A DNA stretch of 46,522 nt from Devosia nitrariae (GCF_030160115.1 NZ_BSNS01000026.1:1-46522); one strand, 5' to 3'. Positions 26,144 through 34,608 are shown, numbered from the stretch's first letter. The notes: generated from the sequence alone by a model not told the origin. A program made the numbers and translations.

Positions 26144-27659
26144 AGAAATTGAAGTACAGGAACACCTGGATGGCACTCATCTGGCTGAGCGCGACAACAA
26201 AGACGACGCCCAGAGCAAGGGGGACGGCAGGGTGCGCTGCGAGACCGCGCAGGCGCCGTCGAGCCAGTCGATCGGGAAGGTATCGAAAGATCTGCTGAGT
26301 GTTTGGCGCAAACAAGACAGCACCGGTCAGAACCGCCATCCACGCCATTACCTCGACAGAAGGAAGATGCGGCGACGGGCGGAAGCCGACACCCAGCCAC
26401 CTCAGCGAGGATCCGAGGGAAGAAAGCCTGGCAGGCAGATCCACCCCATTGGCGCCGAACATCGAGCCCAAAATCGAATGGGCGACATTGAGATCGGCGG
26501 CGCGGAAGTAGACCCAGCCGACGACAACAGCCAGCAGCGTCAGACAGCGGTAGAACCAGGTCAAGGCCCATCCTGTCGAAGCGGTGCCGTCGGAACCCGT
26601 CAGATGGCGCCATGCGTGACAGATAATGAGATAAATTCCGTGCAACGCCCCCCACACCACAAACGTCCAGGCTGCACCATGCCACAGGCCGCCGAGCAGC
26701 ATAGTGATGAAGAGATTGACGTAGCGCCTGACCGGACCTTTGCGGTTCCCTCCAAGCCCGATGTAGAGGTAGTTGCGCAGGAAAGCGGAAAGCGTCATGT
26801 GCCAACGGCGCCAGAAGTCGACAATGCTTGTGGCTTTGTAGGGCGAGTTGAAGTTGATCGGCAGCCGGATGCCGAACATCATGCCCAACCCGATGGCCAT
26901 GTCTGAATATCCGGAAAAGTCGAAGTAAAGCTGCAGCGTATAGGCGATCGCCCCACCCCATGCCTCGAACATCGTCAGTACGTCGCCAGCGGCGGCGGCA
27001 CCGAAGATCGTGTCGGCTGTCGGTGCGACAGTGTCAGCGATCAGGACTTTCTTTGCCAGCCCAACGACGAATATTGCGAGCCCGAATGCCATCTTCTCGA
27101 CATCGGGCCGAAACGTGCCCGCAGATTCGATCTGGTCATGGACGCTGCGAAAGTTGACGAGGGGACCAGCAATCAACTGCGGGAAAAACCCGACGAAGAA
27201 GCAGTAGTCGACGAACCCGGTCTTGACGAAGAGGCCCTTTCGCGCATCGACGAGAAAGGCGATCTGCTGGAAAGTATAAAAAGAAATCGCAAGTGGAAGG
27301 GCGACCTTTGGTATCGACAGAGCCATGCCGGTCGCCTCGGCGAGGTTGGACATTATAAACGCCGAGTATTTGAAGTACCCAATGAGCGCGAGATTGCCGG
27401 CCACGCCGATACCGAGCAGGACCTTGCCAAGCGGTTGCTCCCGGTAAAAAACGATCGCCCGGCCGATCGCGTAGTTCGACAGGATGCTGCCGATGAGGAT
27501 CAGCAGATCGGCGACCCGCCAGGATCCGAGGAACCAGAACGACGCCAGAATGAGCCAGATCAGAACGCCGAGGCGCTTGCCAAGACCACCAAGTACGAGA
27601 AAGCCGGCGAGAACAACCGGCAAGAATGAAAGTATGAACTCATATGAGTTAAAAAGCAT
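26142..27659 (-). CDS. MBOAT family membrane-bound O-acyltransferase (AlgI-like)
   Basis: This polytopic inner-membrane protein of 505 residues has about 11 hydrophobic segments. It is predicted to move acetyl groups from the cytoplasm to the periplasmic side for polysaccharide O-acetylation. Family landmarks are the opening MLFNSYEFILSFLPVVL and a central segment SYFTFQ-like FYTFQQIAFLVDARKG. Others are FFPQLIAGPLVNF, LYFDFSGYSDMAIGLGMMFG and LLGGLWHGAAWTFVVWGALHG with the catalytic histidine. It is coupled to the SGNH-type partner, the same pairing as AlgI with AlgJ/AlgX. It has its own upstream region of 570 bp, so it is probably transcribed separately from the DegT gene. Confidence 0.93.
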   Translation of the reverse strand: MLFNSYEFILSFLPVVLAGFLVLGGLGKRLGVLIWLILASFWFLGSWRVADLLILIGSILSNYAIGRAIVFYREQPLGKVLLGIGVAGNLALIGYFKYSAFIMSNLAEATGMALSIPKVALPLAISFYTFQQIAFLVDARKGLFVKTGFVDYCFFVGFFPQLIAGPLVNFRSVHDQIESAGTFRPDVEKMAFGLAIFVVGLAKKVLIADTVAPTADTIFGAAAAGDVLTMFEAWGGAIAYTLQLYFDFSGYSDMAIGLGMMFGIRLPINFNSPYKATSIVDFWRRWHMTLSAFLRNYLYIGLGGNRKGPVRRYVNLFITMLLGGLWHGAAWTFVVWGALHGIYLIICHAWRHLTGSDGTASTGWALTWFYRCLTLLAVVVGWVYFRAADLNVAHSILGSMFGANGVDLPARLSSLGSSLRWLGVGFRPSPHLPSVEVMAWMAVLTGAVLFAPNTQQIFRYLPDRLARRRLRGLAAHPAVPLALGVVFVVALSQMSAIQVFLYFNF

Positions 27660-28230
27660 TGGGAGCGATGACCGGAGGCTTCAAACACAGCACCTCAACT
27701 CGTGTTCCTATAGTAGCATCACCCGGGACGTCGGTCACTTGCGCGTCATCTGATGCAGACTCCCTTGGAGAGCCAAGTGGGGCGCTACGCCCCTCACCAC
27801 CACAAATGCACACTGCCGGTCGAATGCTAACTCGTGCGGCGGCTACCGCCCCTGGGGAAACAATCGAGACTGGTTCAGCAAAGCTTGGGGTTAACCGGCG
27901 GATCGGCGGCCGGCAGAGCCACCCGGACTTGCACCGGGCTCCTGCGACTGTTGATGATCTAGCAGGGTCCCAGATCGCAAGCAACGAGCGGCCTGAGCAA
28001 TTGGTAAAGAAGTGAAGCGGGCGCACGGGCGCGACAGGCACCGCGGACTAGTCAGTTCGGCCAGCCTGGCCAAGCTGCGCACCAGCCGCAAACGTGGCTT
28101 CTCCGGGCGCCTACCCCCGGCGACCTATGACCGTCCTGGTCCTGTACGACCGTTGTACCCAGCGGCGATACCCCGACGTTTGTGCCGACCGCAACGGAAG
28201 GTTACACCGGGTCCGGTAGCTTTCGCCTCT
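27660..28230. other. Intergenic region separating polysaccharide locus and sugar regulon
   Basis: About 570 bp without a convincing gene. Frames on both strands are open because of high G+C but lack ribosome sites and recognisable products. A short ACCGG-GT-CCGGT palindrome near 28207 lies past the DegT stop and has no T run. The MBOAT promoter should be at the left end. The gap marks the border between two functionally different blocks. Confidence 0.4.
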
Positions 28231-29457
28231 TTATCCGGCGAGAGCCGACGTGCACTTCTCCAGCGCCTCGATGAACCCGGCGAGCGTGTCGGCTCCATAG
28301 AACTCCGAAACCGGCAGTACGATCGTGTCGGCGAGATAGGCTTCCGCCCCGGGAAAAACGGGCTCGCGCAGCGGCGCCAGATCGAACGGATAGTTCGTGC
28401 CCGGGAACGCGGTGCGGTTCCTCAGCATCGGTACCTTGTAGAGCGGCTCTTCGAGGTAGCCAGGGCACGCCGGCAGTCCTTCGGCCTTCAGCGCTTCGAC
28501 AAGGGCGTCGCGGCCGCCGCGGAAGGCACCGGCATCGACGGTCAGGGTGAAGAACCAGTAGACGCAGGTATCTTGCGGGCGTACGGCCATGGGCGTGAGG
28601 CCGGGGATGCGCTCGAGGGCGGCGCGCAGACCATCGCCGAAAGCCTGGCGGCGCTCGACGATCGAGGGCAGACGCTTCAATTGGGCAATGCCGACCGCGC
28701 CCTGCAGCTCGGTCATCCGCAGGTTAGGCGCGAGTAGATCTATGCGCCGCATGGCGCTGCCGAGGTCGCGCCGGTAGTTCTTGTCGGCAAAGGCCGCCGC
28801 CTTGGCAGCGTCGGTTTCGTCTGCAACCAGCAGCAATCCACCATCGCCGGTCGAGATGTGCTTGTAGTCGTTGGTCGAAAAGCAACCGAAGCGGCCGATC
28901 GTCCCCACCAGCGAATTGCCGTGGCGGGCAAGGAAGGCCTGTGCGCAATCCTCAATGAGAGCGAGCCCGTGGCGCTCGCAGAGAGCCTTGAGGCCAGTGA
29001 GGTCGCATGGGTTGCCGGCGAGATGGACGGCAAGCACCGCGCGGGTGCGATCGGTCACAACCGCTTCCACCGTTTGCGGCGTCATCAGGCCGTTGGAGGG
29101 ATCGAGATCGGCAAAGACCGGCACGAGCCCCTGATAGAGAAGGCCGATGACCGTGCCGAAATCGGTGACCGGGGAGGTGATCACCTCGTCACCGGGCGTG
29201 AGGTCGAGGCAGCCGACGGCAACGTGCAGTGCCGCAGTACCGCTCGAGGTCGCAACCGCCGCCGGAGCGCCGTGCATTTCGGCGAACTGGCGGGCAAAGG
29301 TTTTGACCTTCTGCCCGTAGAAATAAAACAGCGTGTTCTGGTCGAGGGCTTCCTTGAGCTCGGCGAGTTCCTCGGCACCGAAGCGCGAACCGGTCGGGAG
29401 CGGACCGGCAAAGACCGGGATTCCGCCATTGAGGGCGAGCTTGTGGGTGTCGGTCAT
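28231..29457 (-). CDS. DegT/DnrJ/EryC1/StrS family PLP-dependent aminotransferase
   Basis: This 408-residue fold-type I enzyme has SSGTAALHVAVGCLDLTPGDEVITSP (as SSGTAALH and GDEVITSP), the cofactor-binding AGNPCDL and LIEDCAQAFLARHGN. The Schiff-base lysine lies in FSTNDYKHISTGDGG (about Lys199). Most relatives aminate a keto-sugar nucleotide; some only dehydrate or act on free sugars. Here it is downstream of a deacetylase-like gene and next to a sugar ABC system rather than among nucleotide-sugar genes. It may therefore act in catabolism or conversion of an imported amino-sugar-like compound; that is inference. A palindromic repeat separates the two genes. Confidence 0.88.
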   Translation of the reverse strand: MTDTHKLALNGGIPVFAGPLPTGSRFGAEELAELKEALDQNTLFYFYGQKVKTFARQFAEMHGAPAAVATSSGTAALHVAVGCLDLTPGDEVITSPVTDFGTVIGLLYQGLVPVFADLDPSNGLMTPQTVEAVVTDRTRAVLAVHLAGNPCDLTGLKALCERHGLALIEDCAQAFLARHGNSLVGTIGRFGCFSTNDYKHISTGDGGLLLVADETDAAKAAAFADKNYRRDLGSAMRRIDLLAPNLRMTELQGAVGIAQLKRLPSIVERRQAFGDGLRAALERIPGLTPMAVRPQDTCVYWFFTLTVDAGAFRGGRDALVEALKAEGLPACPGYLEEPLYKVPMLRNRTAFPGTNYPFDLAPLREPVFPGAEAYLADTIVLPVSEFYGADTLAGFIEALEKCTSALAG

Positions 29458-29470
29458 CGGCTTGTCCCTC

Positions 29471-29570
29471 AGAGCGCGATGCGATTTGATTTCAAATCGC
29501 GCGCTCTAGCTCCTTGTTGTCGCAAGATTTTTCGCAAAAAACCGGTTCCCACTTTTTGCATTTCGCTCTA
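29471..29570. repeat. Palindromic intergenic repeat element
   Basis: This is a roughly 100-bp element. A long imperfect hairpin occupies 29471-29507: AGAGCGC pairs with GCGCTCT and GCGATTTGA pairs with TCAAATCGC, with a 3-base bulge and a TT loop. A segment containing ACCGGTTCCCACTTTTT follows, and the element ends in CGCTCTA, roughly complementary to its beginning. This type of sequence is familiar to me as a dispersed intergenic repeat of Rhizobiales genomes. The right end supplies the TAG stop of the deacetylase-like gene. Only this one full copy is seen in the window. Confidence 0.65.
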
Positions 29571-31127
29571 GGAAGCGAGCAGCACGGCGCCGTCAGGCGT
29601 GGGCGGCGGAAGCCGTCGGGTGCCGTCGGCCGAGAGGACTTCGAGCACCGCGTCCGCCGGAAGGCTCTCGGCGACGATGCCGTTACCGGCGGCAGTGACA
29701 CGCACGGCGCGCAACGCATCGATCCAGTCGGCGATCTCTTTTCCCGTCATTGCCACCATGCCGCGCGAGCGAGAAGCGCTGAGCGCCCGCGTCAGCGCTT
29801 CGCGCACGGAGGCGAATTTGTGCAGCCAGCGTTGATGGTTGAGCAGGTGCAGGCACCCGCCGACAGCCATCACCTCGTCGACCAACGGCCCGATAATGCT
29901 GTTGTCGCCCCAGCGCTGCGGCTCGAAGTCGATGTCGGCGGTCTGGAACGGCAGGGAATAAACGCGGTGGCGCGGCGCGCCAGGATCGAAAGCGGCCGGC
30001 CGATGCGGAAATGAGGTGCCGTAGAGGAAGCCGCGATTGCCCATCTTGGAGGGACCACGGGTGCCGTCGAGCCGGATGCCGCCGGCATCGCACCACTGGT
30101 AGAACTCGTCCCACCCCTCGAAGCGGGTGTAATGGTTCTTGTTGCTGACGGCGTTGACCGGCGCATGGGCATTGTGTCGTGCAAGCTGTTGCACGAAGGT
30201 CTCCTCAGACCACACGCCACCTTCCATGGCGAGGGCGTTGTAGTGCAGGGCGACTTCGTGCCCAGCCGCATGCACGCGCTTTTGCACCTCGCCGCCATAG
30301 CCACCCTCGAGCTCGCACCAGGTGGCACGAAGATCGAGACTGTCGAGTAGTGCCAGAGCCGTTTCGGCGTGATGGGGATCGTTGTCGTCGCTGTCGAGGC
30401 TGAGATGCAAGACAGCCGGCGCGCCGCCCGGCCAAGCGGCCGGCCGCAGCAGCACGCGCGGCGAAACGATCCCGACGATCTCCTCGACCAGCCATTGTCG
30501 CCAGCGGTCGGCGTGGGCGAACGGGAAATAGGGTTGGCCCGTGGCGGTCTTGCCCCGGTCCTCGATCCAGTCGAGCGTCGTGGTGTCATCGGCCTTGAGG
30601 ATGCCTTCGGCGGTGTCGGCCGTACCATCGGGAGCCGAAGGGCGATCTTGCCTCGCAAGGCCGACACCCTGCTGCAGGCGCACGATCGTATCTGCAACAT
30701 CGATGGTCATGTGGATCAGCCGGCCGCGACCGATGGTGAACTCCTGGACCAGCGGGGCACTGGTTTCGGCGGCGGCCGCCGAGCCGCGCTCGAGGTTGGC
30801 CCCGCGCAACTGGCGTCCGGCAAAAAAGCGCAGCGGCTGACCTTTGACGGCAGCATGCCCCTGCCCGAACGCCTTGGCGGCACCTTCCGGCCCCTCATCG
30901 AGAGAAAAGGCAAGGAGCCTGCCGCCGGTCGAGACGTAGACGAGTTCGTCGGACGAAAGCGCGTCCGACCCGCCCGCGCGCAGCACAAGATCGAATTCTC
31001 CGATCGACGGCAGGCTCGGGAGAACCGTATGAGTCACCCGCTCCTGCTCGAGAAGTTCGATGAGATAGGGCGTGTACCGCCCGGTGACGCTGGCTGGCTG
31101 GTAAAGGCCGATCCGGGCAAGCTTCAT
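29568..31127 (-). CDS. Polysaccharide deacetylase-like protein with N-terminal amidotransferase-like domain
   Basis: This protein of about 519 residues has no signal peptide, so it is probably cytoplasmic. Residues 1-150 (KLARIGLYQPASV, FDLVLRAGG, GRGRLIHMTIDVA) look like a class I amidotransferase/ThuA-type fold. Residues from about 230 carry a NodB-like deacetylase region with LSLDSDDND in place of TFDDG, GHEVALHYNALAM in place of the H-x3-H metal motif, and later RLDGTRGPSKMGNRGF. The second metal-binding histidine is not obvious, so activity may differ from classical CE4 deacetylases. ATG 31127 is chosen because the upstream GTG (31139) lies in the operator. It is divergent from the ROK regulator gene. 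Confidence 0.72.
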   Translation of the reverse strand: MKLARIGLYQPASVTGRYTPYLIELLEQERVTHTVLPSLPSIGEFDLVLRAGGSDALSSDELVYVSTGGRLLAFSLDEGPEGAAKAFGQGHAAVKGQPLRFFAGRQLRGANLERGSAAAAETSAPLVQEFTIGRGRLIHMTIDVADTIVRLQQGVGLARQDRPSAPDGTADTAEGILKADDTTTLDWIEDRGKTATGQPYFPFAHADRWRQWLVEEIVGIVSPRVLLRPAAWPGGAPAVLHLSLDSDDNDPHHAETALALLDSLDLRATWCELEGGYGGEVQKRVHAAGHEVALHYNALAMEGGVWSEETFVQQLARHNAHAPVNAVSNKNHYTRFEGWDEFYQWCDAGGIRLDGTRGPSKMGNRGFLYGTSFPHRPAAFDPGAPRHRVYSLPFQTADIDFEPQRWGDNSIIGPLVDEVMAVGGCLHLLNHQRWLHKFASVREALTRALSASRSRGMVAMTGKEIADWIDALRAVRVTAAGNGIVAESLPADAVLEVLSADGTRRLPPPTPDGAVLLAS

Positions 31128-31137
31128 GATGTCCCGC

Positions 31138-31170
31138 ACGAGGTTAATTCACATATTGTTTTAACCTCGT
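31138..31170. promoter_or_regulatory. Operator in the ROK/deacetylase divergent promoter
   Basis: A perfect 10-bp inverted repeat, ACGAGGTTAA and TTAACCTCGT, is separated by 13 AT-rich bases (31148-31160). The inner part matches a site upstream of the ABC operon (39392-39417) with no gaps: TTA[A/T]TTCACAT, then two mixed A/T bases, TG, two more, TTA, one A/T base, CCTCG. ROK repressors bind AT-rich palindromes of this size. It lies 11 bp from the deacetylase ATG, so binding should block that transcript directly; autoregulation is likely. A second small palindrome, CTCTT-CTAT-AAGAG, is at 31187-31200. Confidence 0.75.
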
Positions 31171-31245
31171 TTCCCATTCCGCACAACTCTTCTATAAGAG
31201 GTAAGCTACCGCGACGAACGGAGTTTTTCATCGGATGGCCGCCAA

Positions 31246-32454
31246 TTGAGCAAAGTCGGCAGCAAGGCGCTGTTGAAGCGCATGAACCGAATGCGGGTGC
31301 TCAACACCGTCCGCGAGCGCCAGCACATCGGACGCGCGGAAGTTGCCGACATCACCGGCATCAGCAGGGCGTCCGTTACCTATCTCGTGGGGGAGCTGGT
31401 CAAGGACGGCTGGCTGATCGAATACGACAAGGGCGAGACGACCCAGGCCGGCGGGCGTCCGCCCATCCTGCTGCAGTTCAATCCCGACGCAATCTACGCC
31501 GTCGTCGTCATGATCGGCTCGGAACAGACGACGGTCGCCGTCGGCGACGGCAACGCGCATATGCGCTATCATGAGACCCAGCCATCGGTCCTGGGCCAAA
31601 GCGCCGACGAAGCGGTCGAGTTGGTGGTCGAGATGATCGAGCGCGCGCTCATGAGGTCTGGGGTCGATCGCCAGCGGGTCGGAGGTGTCGCCATCGGTGT
31701 GCCGGGACTCGTCGATGCACACAATTCCATCGTCCACTATTCGGCACGCCTGCCGGTGATGCGCGAGATCGACCTCGGCTCGATTATCGCCAGCCGCGTC
31801 GGGCTGCCGGTGATGGTCGAGAATGAAACACGGCTCATTGGCTGGGGAGAGCTCAGGTTCGGCTCGGGACGCGGCTACTCGCCTCTGGTCTGCGTCAGCG
31901 TTACGCTCGGTATCGGCTCGTGCATCATCCTCGAGGACCGGATGCTGTCGGGCAGTTCCTATTCGGCCGGGCAGTTCGGCCACATGACCATCGACGAGCA
32001 TGGGCCGCTCTGCGAATGCGGGAACCGCGGATGCTGGGAGGCGCTGGCGAGCAGCGCTGCCGTGCTGCAGCGCGCCCGGCAGCTCGACGCCGCGTGGGCG
32101 GCCGAGCCCACCATCCCGGATATCCTGGAAGCCGTGGGCAAGGGCGACAAAGCGGCCAGCAAGCTTATGCACGAGACTGCGGTTCATCTGGGCATCGGGC
32201 TGGCCAACATCATCAACATCGTCAACCCGTCGATCATCGTGCTGCACGGCAAGATGTTCGAGGCGGGGGACCAGTTCCTGCAGACGATCCGGCAGACGGT
32301 CGCATCGCGGGCGCTCAAGCTCCCTGCCCTCAACACCCGGCTCCTGGTTTCCGAACTCGGAGAACAGGCAGGGGTTGCGGGCGGCGTGACCCTCGTCATG
32401 CGCTCGGTCCTTGAATCGCCACTCGAGCAGCGGGCAAATCCTTTTTATGTCTAA
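31246..32454 (+). CDS. ROK family transcriptional regulator
   Basis: This 402-residue sugar-responsive DNA-binding protein has an N-terminal winged helix (IGRAEVADITGISRASVTYL, about residues 27-46) followed by a ROK sugar-binding domain. That domain contains GVAIGVPGLVD, ENETRLIGWGE and the zinc site CECGNRGCWEA. The kinase-type ENDAN motif reads ENETR, so the catalytic aspartate is not conserved and it is probably a regulator, not a sugar kinase. The TTG start is tentative because no strong ribosome site is near it. It faces away from the deacetylase gene, and the shared palindrome between them and before the ABC operon is its likely target. Confidence 0.9.
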   Translation: MSKVGSKALLKRMNRMRVLNTVRERQHIGRAEVADITGISRASVTYLVGELVKDGWLIEYDKGETTQAGGRPPILLQFNPDAIYAVVVMIGSEQTTVAVGDGNAHMRYHETQPSVLGQSADEAVELVVEMIERALMRSGVDRQRVGGVAIGVPGLVDAHNSIVHYSARLPVMREIDLGSIIASRVGLPVMVENETRLIGWGELRFGSGRGYSPLVCVSVTLGIGSCIILEDRMLSGSSYSAGQFGHMTIDEHGPLCECGNRGCWEALASSAAVLQRARQLDAAWAAEPTIPDILEAVGKGDKAASKLMHETAVHLGIGLANIINIVNPSIIVLHGKMFEAGDQFLQTIRQTVASRALKLPALNTRLLVSELGEQAGVAGGVTLVMRSVLESPLEQRANPFYV

Positions 32455-32466
32455 GACAGACGAGGC

Positions 32467-32494
32467 GGACGCCGGCGGGCAGACGCCGGCGTCC
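32467..32494. terminator. Strong hairpin between convergent genes
   Basis: A perfect 11-bp stem (GGACGCCGGCG with CGCCGGCGTCC) encloses a 6-base loop. It sits between the stops of the ROK regulator and the solute-binding protein. There is no clear T run on either side, so termination may depend on Rho, but position and stability fit a shared bidirectional terminator. Confidence 0.6.
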
Positions 32495-32501
32495 GTGCGC
32501 T

Positions 32502-33746
32502 TCAAAGGCCTTCGCGGGCAATGAGGTCGTTAGCCGTCCGCTCGGCGTCGGCGAGGGCCTGATCCGGCGTCTTGCTGCCGAGGATGGCGCCCTGGATCTC
32601 GGGGGCAAGGATCGAGATCACCTGACGGGCCACGGGATGGACTTCGCCAGGGGTGGCGATGGCCACGTAGCTTTCAAGCTGGCTGAGGAACGGACCGTCC
32701 CCGTGGATGGCGCCCATGCTGGCGCGCGGACCGAAGAAACCGCTGATCTTGTTGAATTCGGCCAGGTTCTCCGGCTGGATCAGGAACTCGAGGAAGGTCT
32801 CGGCCGCCGCATTGTCGTTGTTGTTGACGGGCATCGCGAACCCGCCCACGGTGCCGTAGGTGATCTGCTCGGCATCCGTCAGCGGCTCGCCGATGCCGAC
32901 CTGGTCCGCCCCCCAGAGCTCGCGCATGTCCTTGACAACGTCACTGCCGCCCGAAAGCACCATCGCGGCGCGTTTCTGCGCAATCGGCGCATCCGTGCCC
33001 CGCAGCGTCGTCGAAATCGTCGAGGGATCGGCATAGCCGTCCTTGAACATGTCGACGACGAACTGGAGAGCCTTGAGCCCCTCCGGACTATTGAAGGCGA
33101 CGGACTTGCCGTCCTCGGCAAACACCCGCCCGCCTGCCTGCCAGAGCAGCGGATAATAGGTGAGGTTGAGGGTCTCTTCGAGAGAAGCGTTATATTGGAG
33201 GAGGTAGGCACCACTGTCCTTGAAGCTCGGCGCGATAGCCTTGAGCTCGTCCCAGGTCTCGGGGAAAGTCTCAACGCCGGCCTCGGCGAACAGCGCCTTG
33301 TTGTAGATGGGCGCAACCGCGCTCATCAGCACCGGTGCGGTATAGAGTTCACCCTCAAAGGTCGCCCCCTGCACGGCGCCGGGCAGATAGTCGGCAACGA
33401 TCTCCTCCGGCAGACTGATGGGCTCGAGGGCGCCGAGCCGCACGAATTGCGGAATCTGGTCCGGAATGAGATAGACGAGATCCGGCGCGCGTCCGGCCGA
33501 AACGGCGGCGGTGAATTTCTCGTTGCGTCCGGCCCAGGGCTGGATGTCGACGCGCACATCGACGTCCGGGTATTCGGCGTTGAATCTCTCGATCAGGCCA
33601 TCCCAGAACCCTTCATGCGTGGCCGTATCGGCGATGATGGGATAGACCCAGAGATCTACCGTGCCGCTCACGGCCTCCTGAGCATGAGCCGCAGGGGGCG
33701 CGACGAGCATGGCTGCTCCCATCAACAAGGCAAGTTTCGTCTTCAT
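32502..33746 (-). CDS. ABC transporter sugar-binding protein (CUT1 type)
   Basis: This protein of about 414 residues is exported to the periplasm by a signal peptide (MKTKLALLMGAAMLVAPPAA, cleavage after AHAQ). It belongs to the family-1 extracellular solute-binding proteins: NAEYPDVDVRVDIQPWAG, APDLVYLIPDQIPQF and YNKALFAEAGVETFPETWDELKA (as AEAG...PETWDEL) are typical. ATG 33746 follows GGAGGG. It is the last gene of the operon, 79 bp after the Gfo/Idh gene, with a small hairpin in the gap. In most CUT1 operons the binding protein comes first. The ligand is unknown; the neighbouring enzymes suggest an oxidised or deoxy sugar or a glycoside. Confidence 0.92.
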   Translation of the reverse strand: MKTKLALLMGAAMLVAPPAAHAQEAVSGTVDLWVYPIIADTATHEGFWDGLIERFNAEYPDVDVRVDIQPWAGRNEKFTAAVSAGRAPDLVYLIPDQIPQFVRLGALEPISLPEEIVADYLPGAVQGATFEGELYTAPVLMSAVAPIYNKALFAEAGVETFPETWDELKAIAPSFKDSGAYLLQYNASLEETLNLTYYPLLWQAGGRVFAEDGKSVAFNSPEGLKALQFVVDMFKDGYADPSTISTTLRGTDAPIAQKRAAMVLSGGSDVVKDMRELWGADQVGIGEPLTDAEQITYGTVGGFAMPVNNNDNAAAETFLEFLIQPENLAEFNKISGFFGPRASMGAIHGDGPFLSQLESYVAIATPGEVHPVARQVISILAPEIQGAILGSKTPDQALADAERTANDLIAREGL

Positions 33747-33761
33747 CTGTTCCCTCCATGA

Positions 33762-33775
33762 GGACCCGCGGGTCC
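33762..33775. other. Small palindrome before the binding-protein gene
   Basis: GGACCCGCGGGTCC is a perfect 14-bp palindrome just upstream of the ribosome site of the solute-binding protein. In RNA it could form a short hairpin. Stem-loops in such gaps often protect the binding-protein part of a transcript, giving it higher expression; here that is only a possibility. Confidence 0.35.
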
Positions 33776-33825
33776 GATAAAACACTTTCTGTACAAACCC
33801 CCTCGCCCATCGTTTCCTCCAGAAG

Positions 33826-34608
33826 TTATACGAGGGTGGAAGTTCGGGTGGATCTCGCCCGCACCCGGGTCAGCACGTCTTCGAGCAAAGCGATTGGCGC
33901 GAGCATCTCGGCGGCGCTCACCACATCCTCGCCGGCAAAGAACCGCTCGAGCTGGCTTGCGCCATGCCTGTAGGCGGCTTCGACGTCGAGGACCTCATGC
34001 CCTCCTGCATGGCCAATTTCATAGCCGCTGGCGGCCGGATCGAGCACCACAGCGAATGGACCGGTCCCGCCGTTGAGGCGCGCGGTCAGAACGCCGCCTT
34101 CCACGCCCACGGCTTCGATCCGGAGTTGGGCAACGAGCGTCGAGGCAAGTTCGGCTCCATGGATGCCGAGAAACCAGAACCCGGCGTGGGGACCGGCGCC
34201 GTTGCCGGGGACCCGGATTTCACGCAGCTGCACTCCGCCCCGGGCGAGTTCCTCGACCTCGGGCAGAAACCGCAACACGGAGAACGAGGTGACACGGCCG
34301 GCGCGTACCATTTGTTCTGCCGATATGAGGTCGCAGGCCAAGGGCTTGTCGACGAACACCGGCAGGCCCTGTGCTAGGTATGGAAGCGCCTCGGCGGCGT
34401 GATTGCGTCCGTCGCGGGTGAGGACGAGGATGCCGTCGAGATTGTCGGCGAAGCCCTCGGCCGTTTCGCAAAGCTCGATGCCGGCGGGCACGATACGCGG
34501 ATCGCTGGGCAAGGCCAGAGCGCGAACGATCCGCGCATCGGCGGCAAGCTCGCGCGCGAAATGCGCCAGATGCGAGGAGGCGGTACCGATGGCGCCGAGC
34601 TTCAGCAT
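33826..34608 (-). CDS. Short Gfo/Idh/MocA family oxidoreductase
   Basis: This 260-residue protein begins LKLGAIGTASSHLAHFAREL and has LPVFVDKPLACDLISAEQM, the 'EKP'-type motif of the Gfo/Idh/MocA family, here as DKP. It is shorter than the usual 330-390 residues, so the C-terminal sheet domain is reduced. The glycine pattern of the NAD-binding loop (GAIGTASSH) is atypical. It may still act on a sugar or its lactone or may be a binding-only variant. It overlaps the DapA-like gene in a TGATG junction, so the two are translationally coupled. Confidence 0.75.
   Translation of the reverse strand: MLKLGAIGTASSHLAHFARELAADARIVRALALPSDPRIVPAGIELCETAEGFADNLDGILVLTRDGRNHAAEALPYLAQGLPVFVDKPLACDLISAEQMVRAGRVTSFSVLRFLPEVEELARGGVQLREIRVPGNGAGPHAGFWFLGIHGAELASTLVAQLRIEAVGVEGGVLTARLNGGTGPFAVVLDPAASGYEIGHAGGHEVLDVEAAYRHGASQLERFFAGEDVVSAAEMLAPIALLEDVLTRVRARSTRTSTLV

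Noticed and set aside
26101..26961. Minus-strand 286-codon frame inside the MBOAT gene
   Set aside because: It is antiparallel in frame choice to a certain MBOAT coding region and has no ribosome site or domain.
31228..32505. Minus-strand 425-codon frame opposite the ROK gene
   Set aside because: Composition is rich in Asp, His, Gln and Arg, as expected of the complement of a coding strand; the ROK domains on the plus strand are unambiguous.
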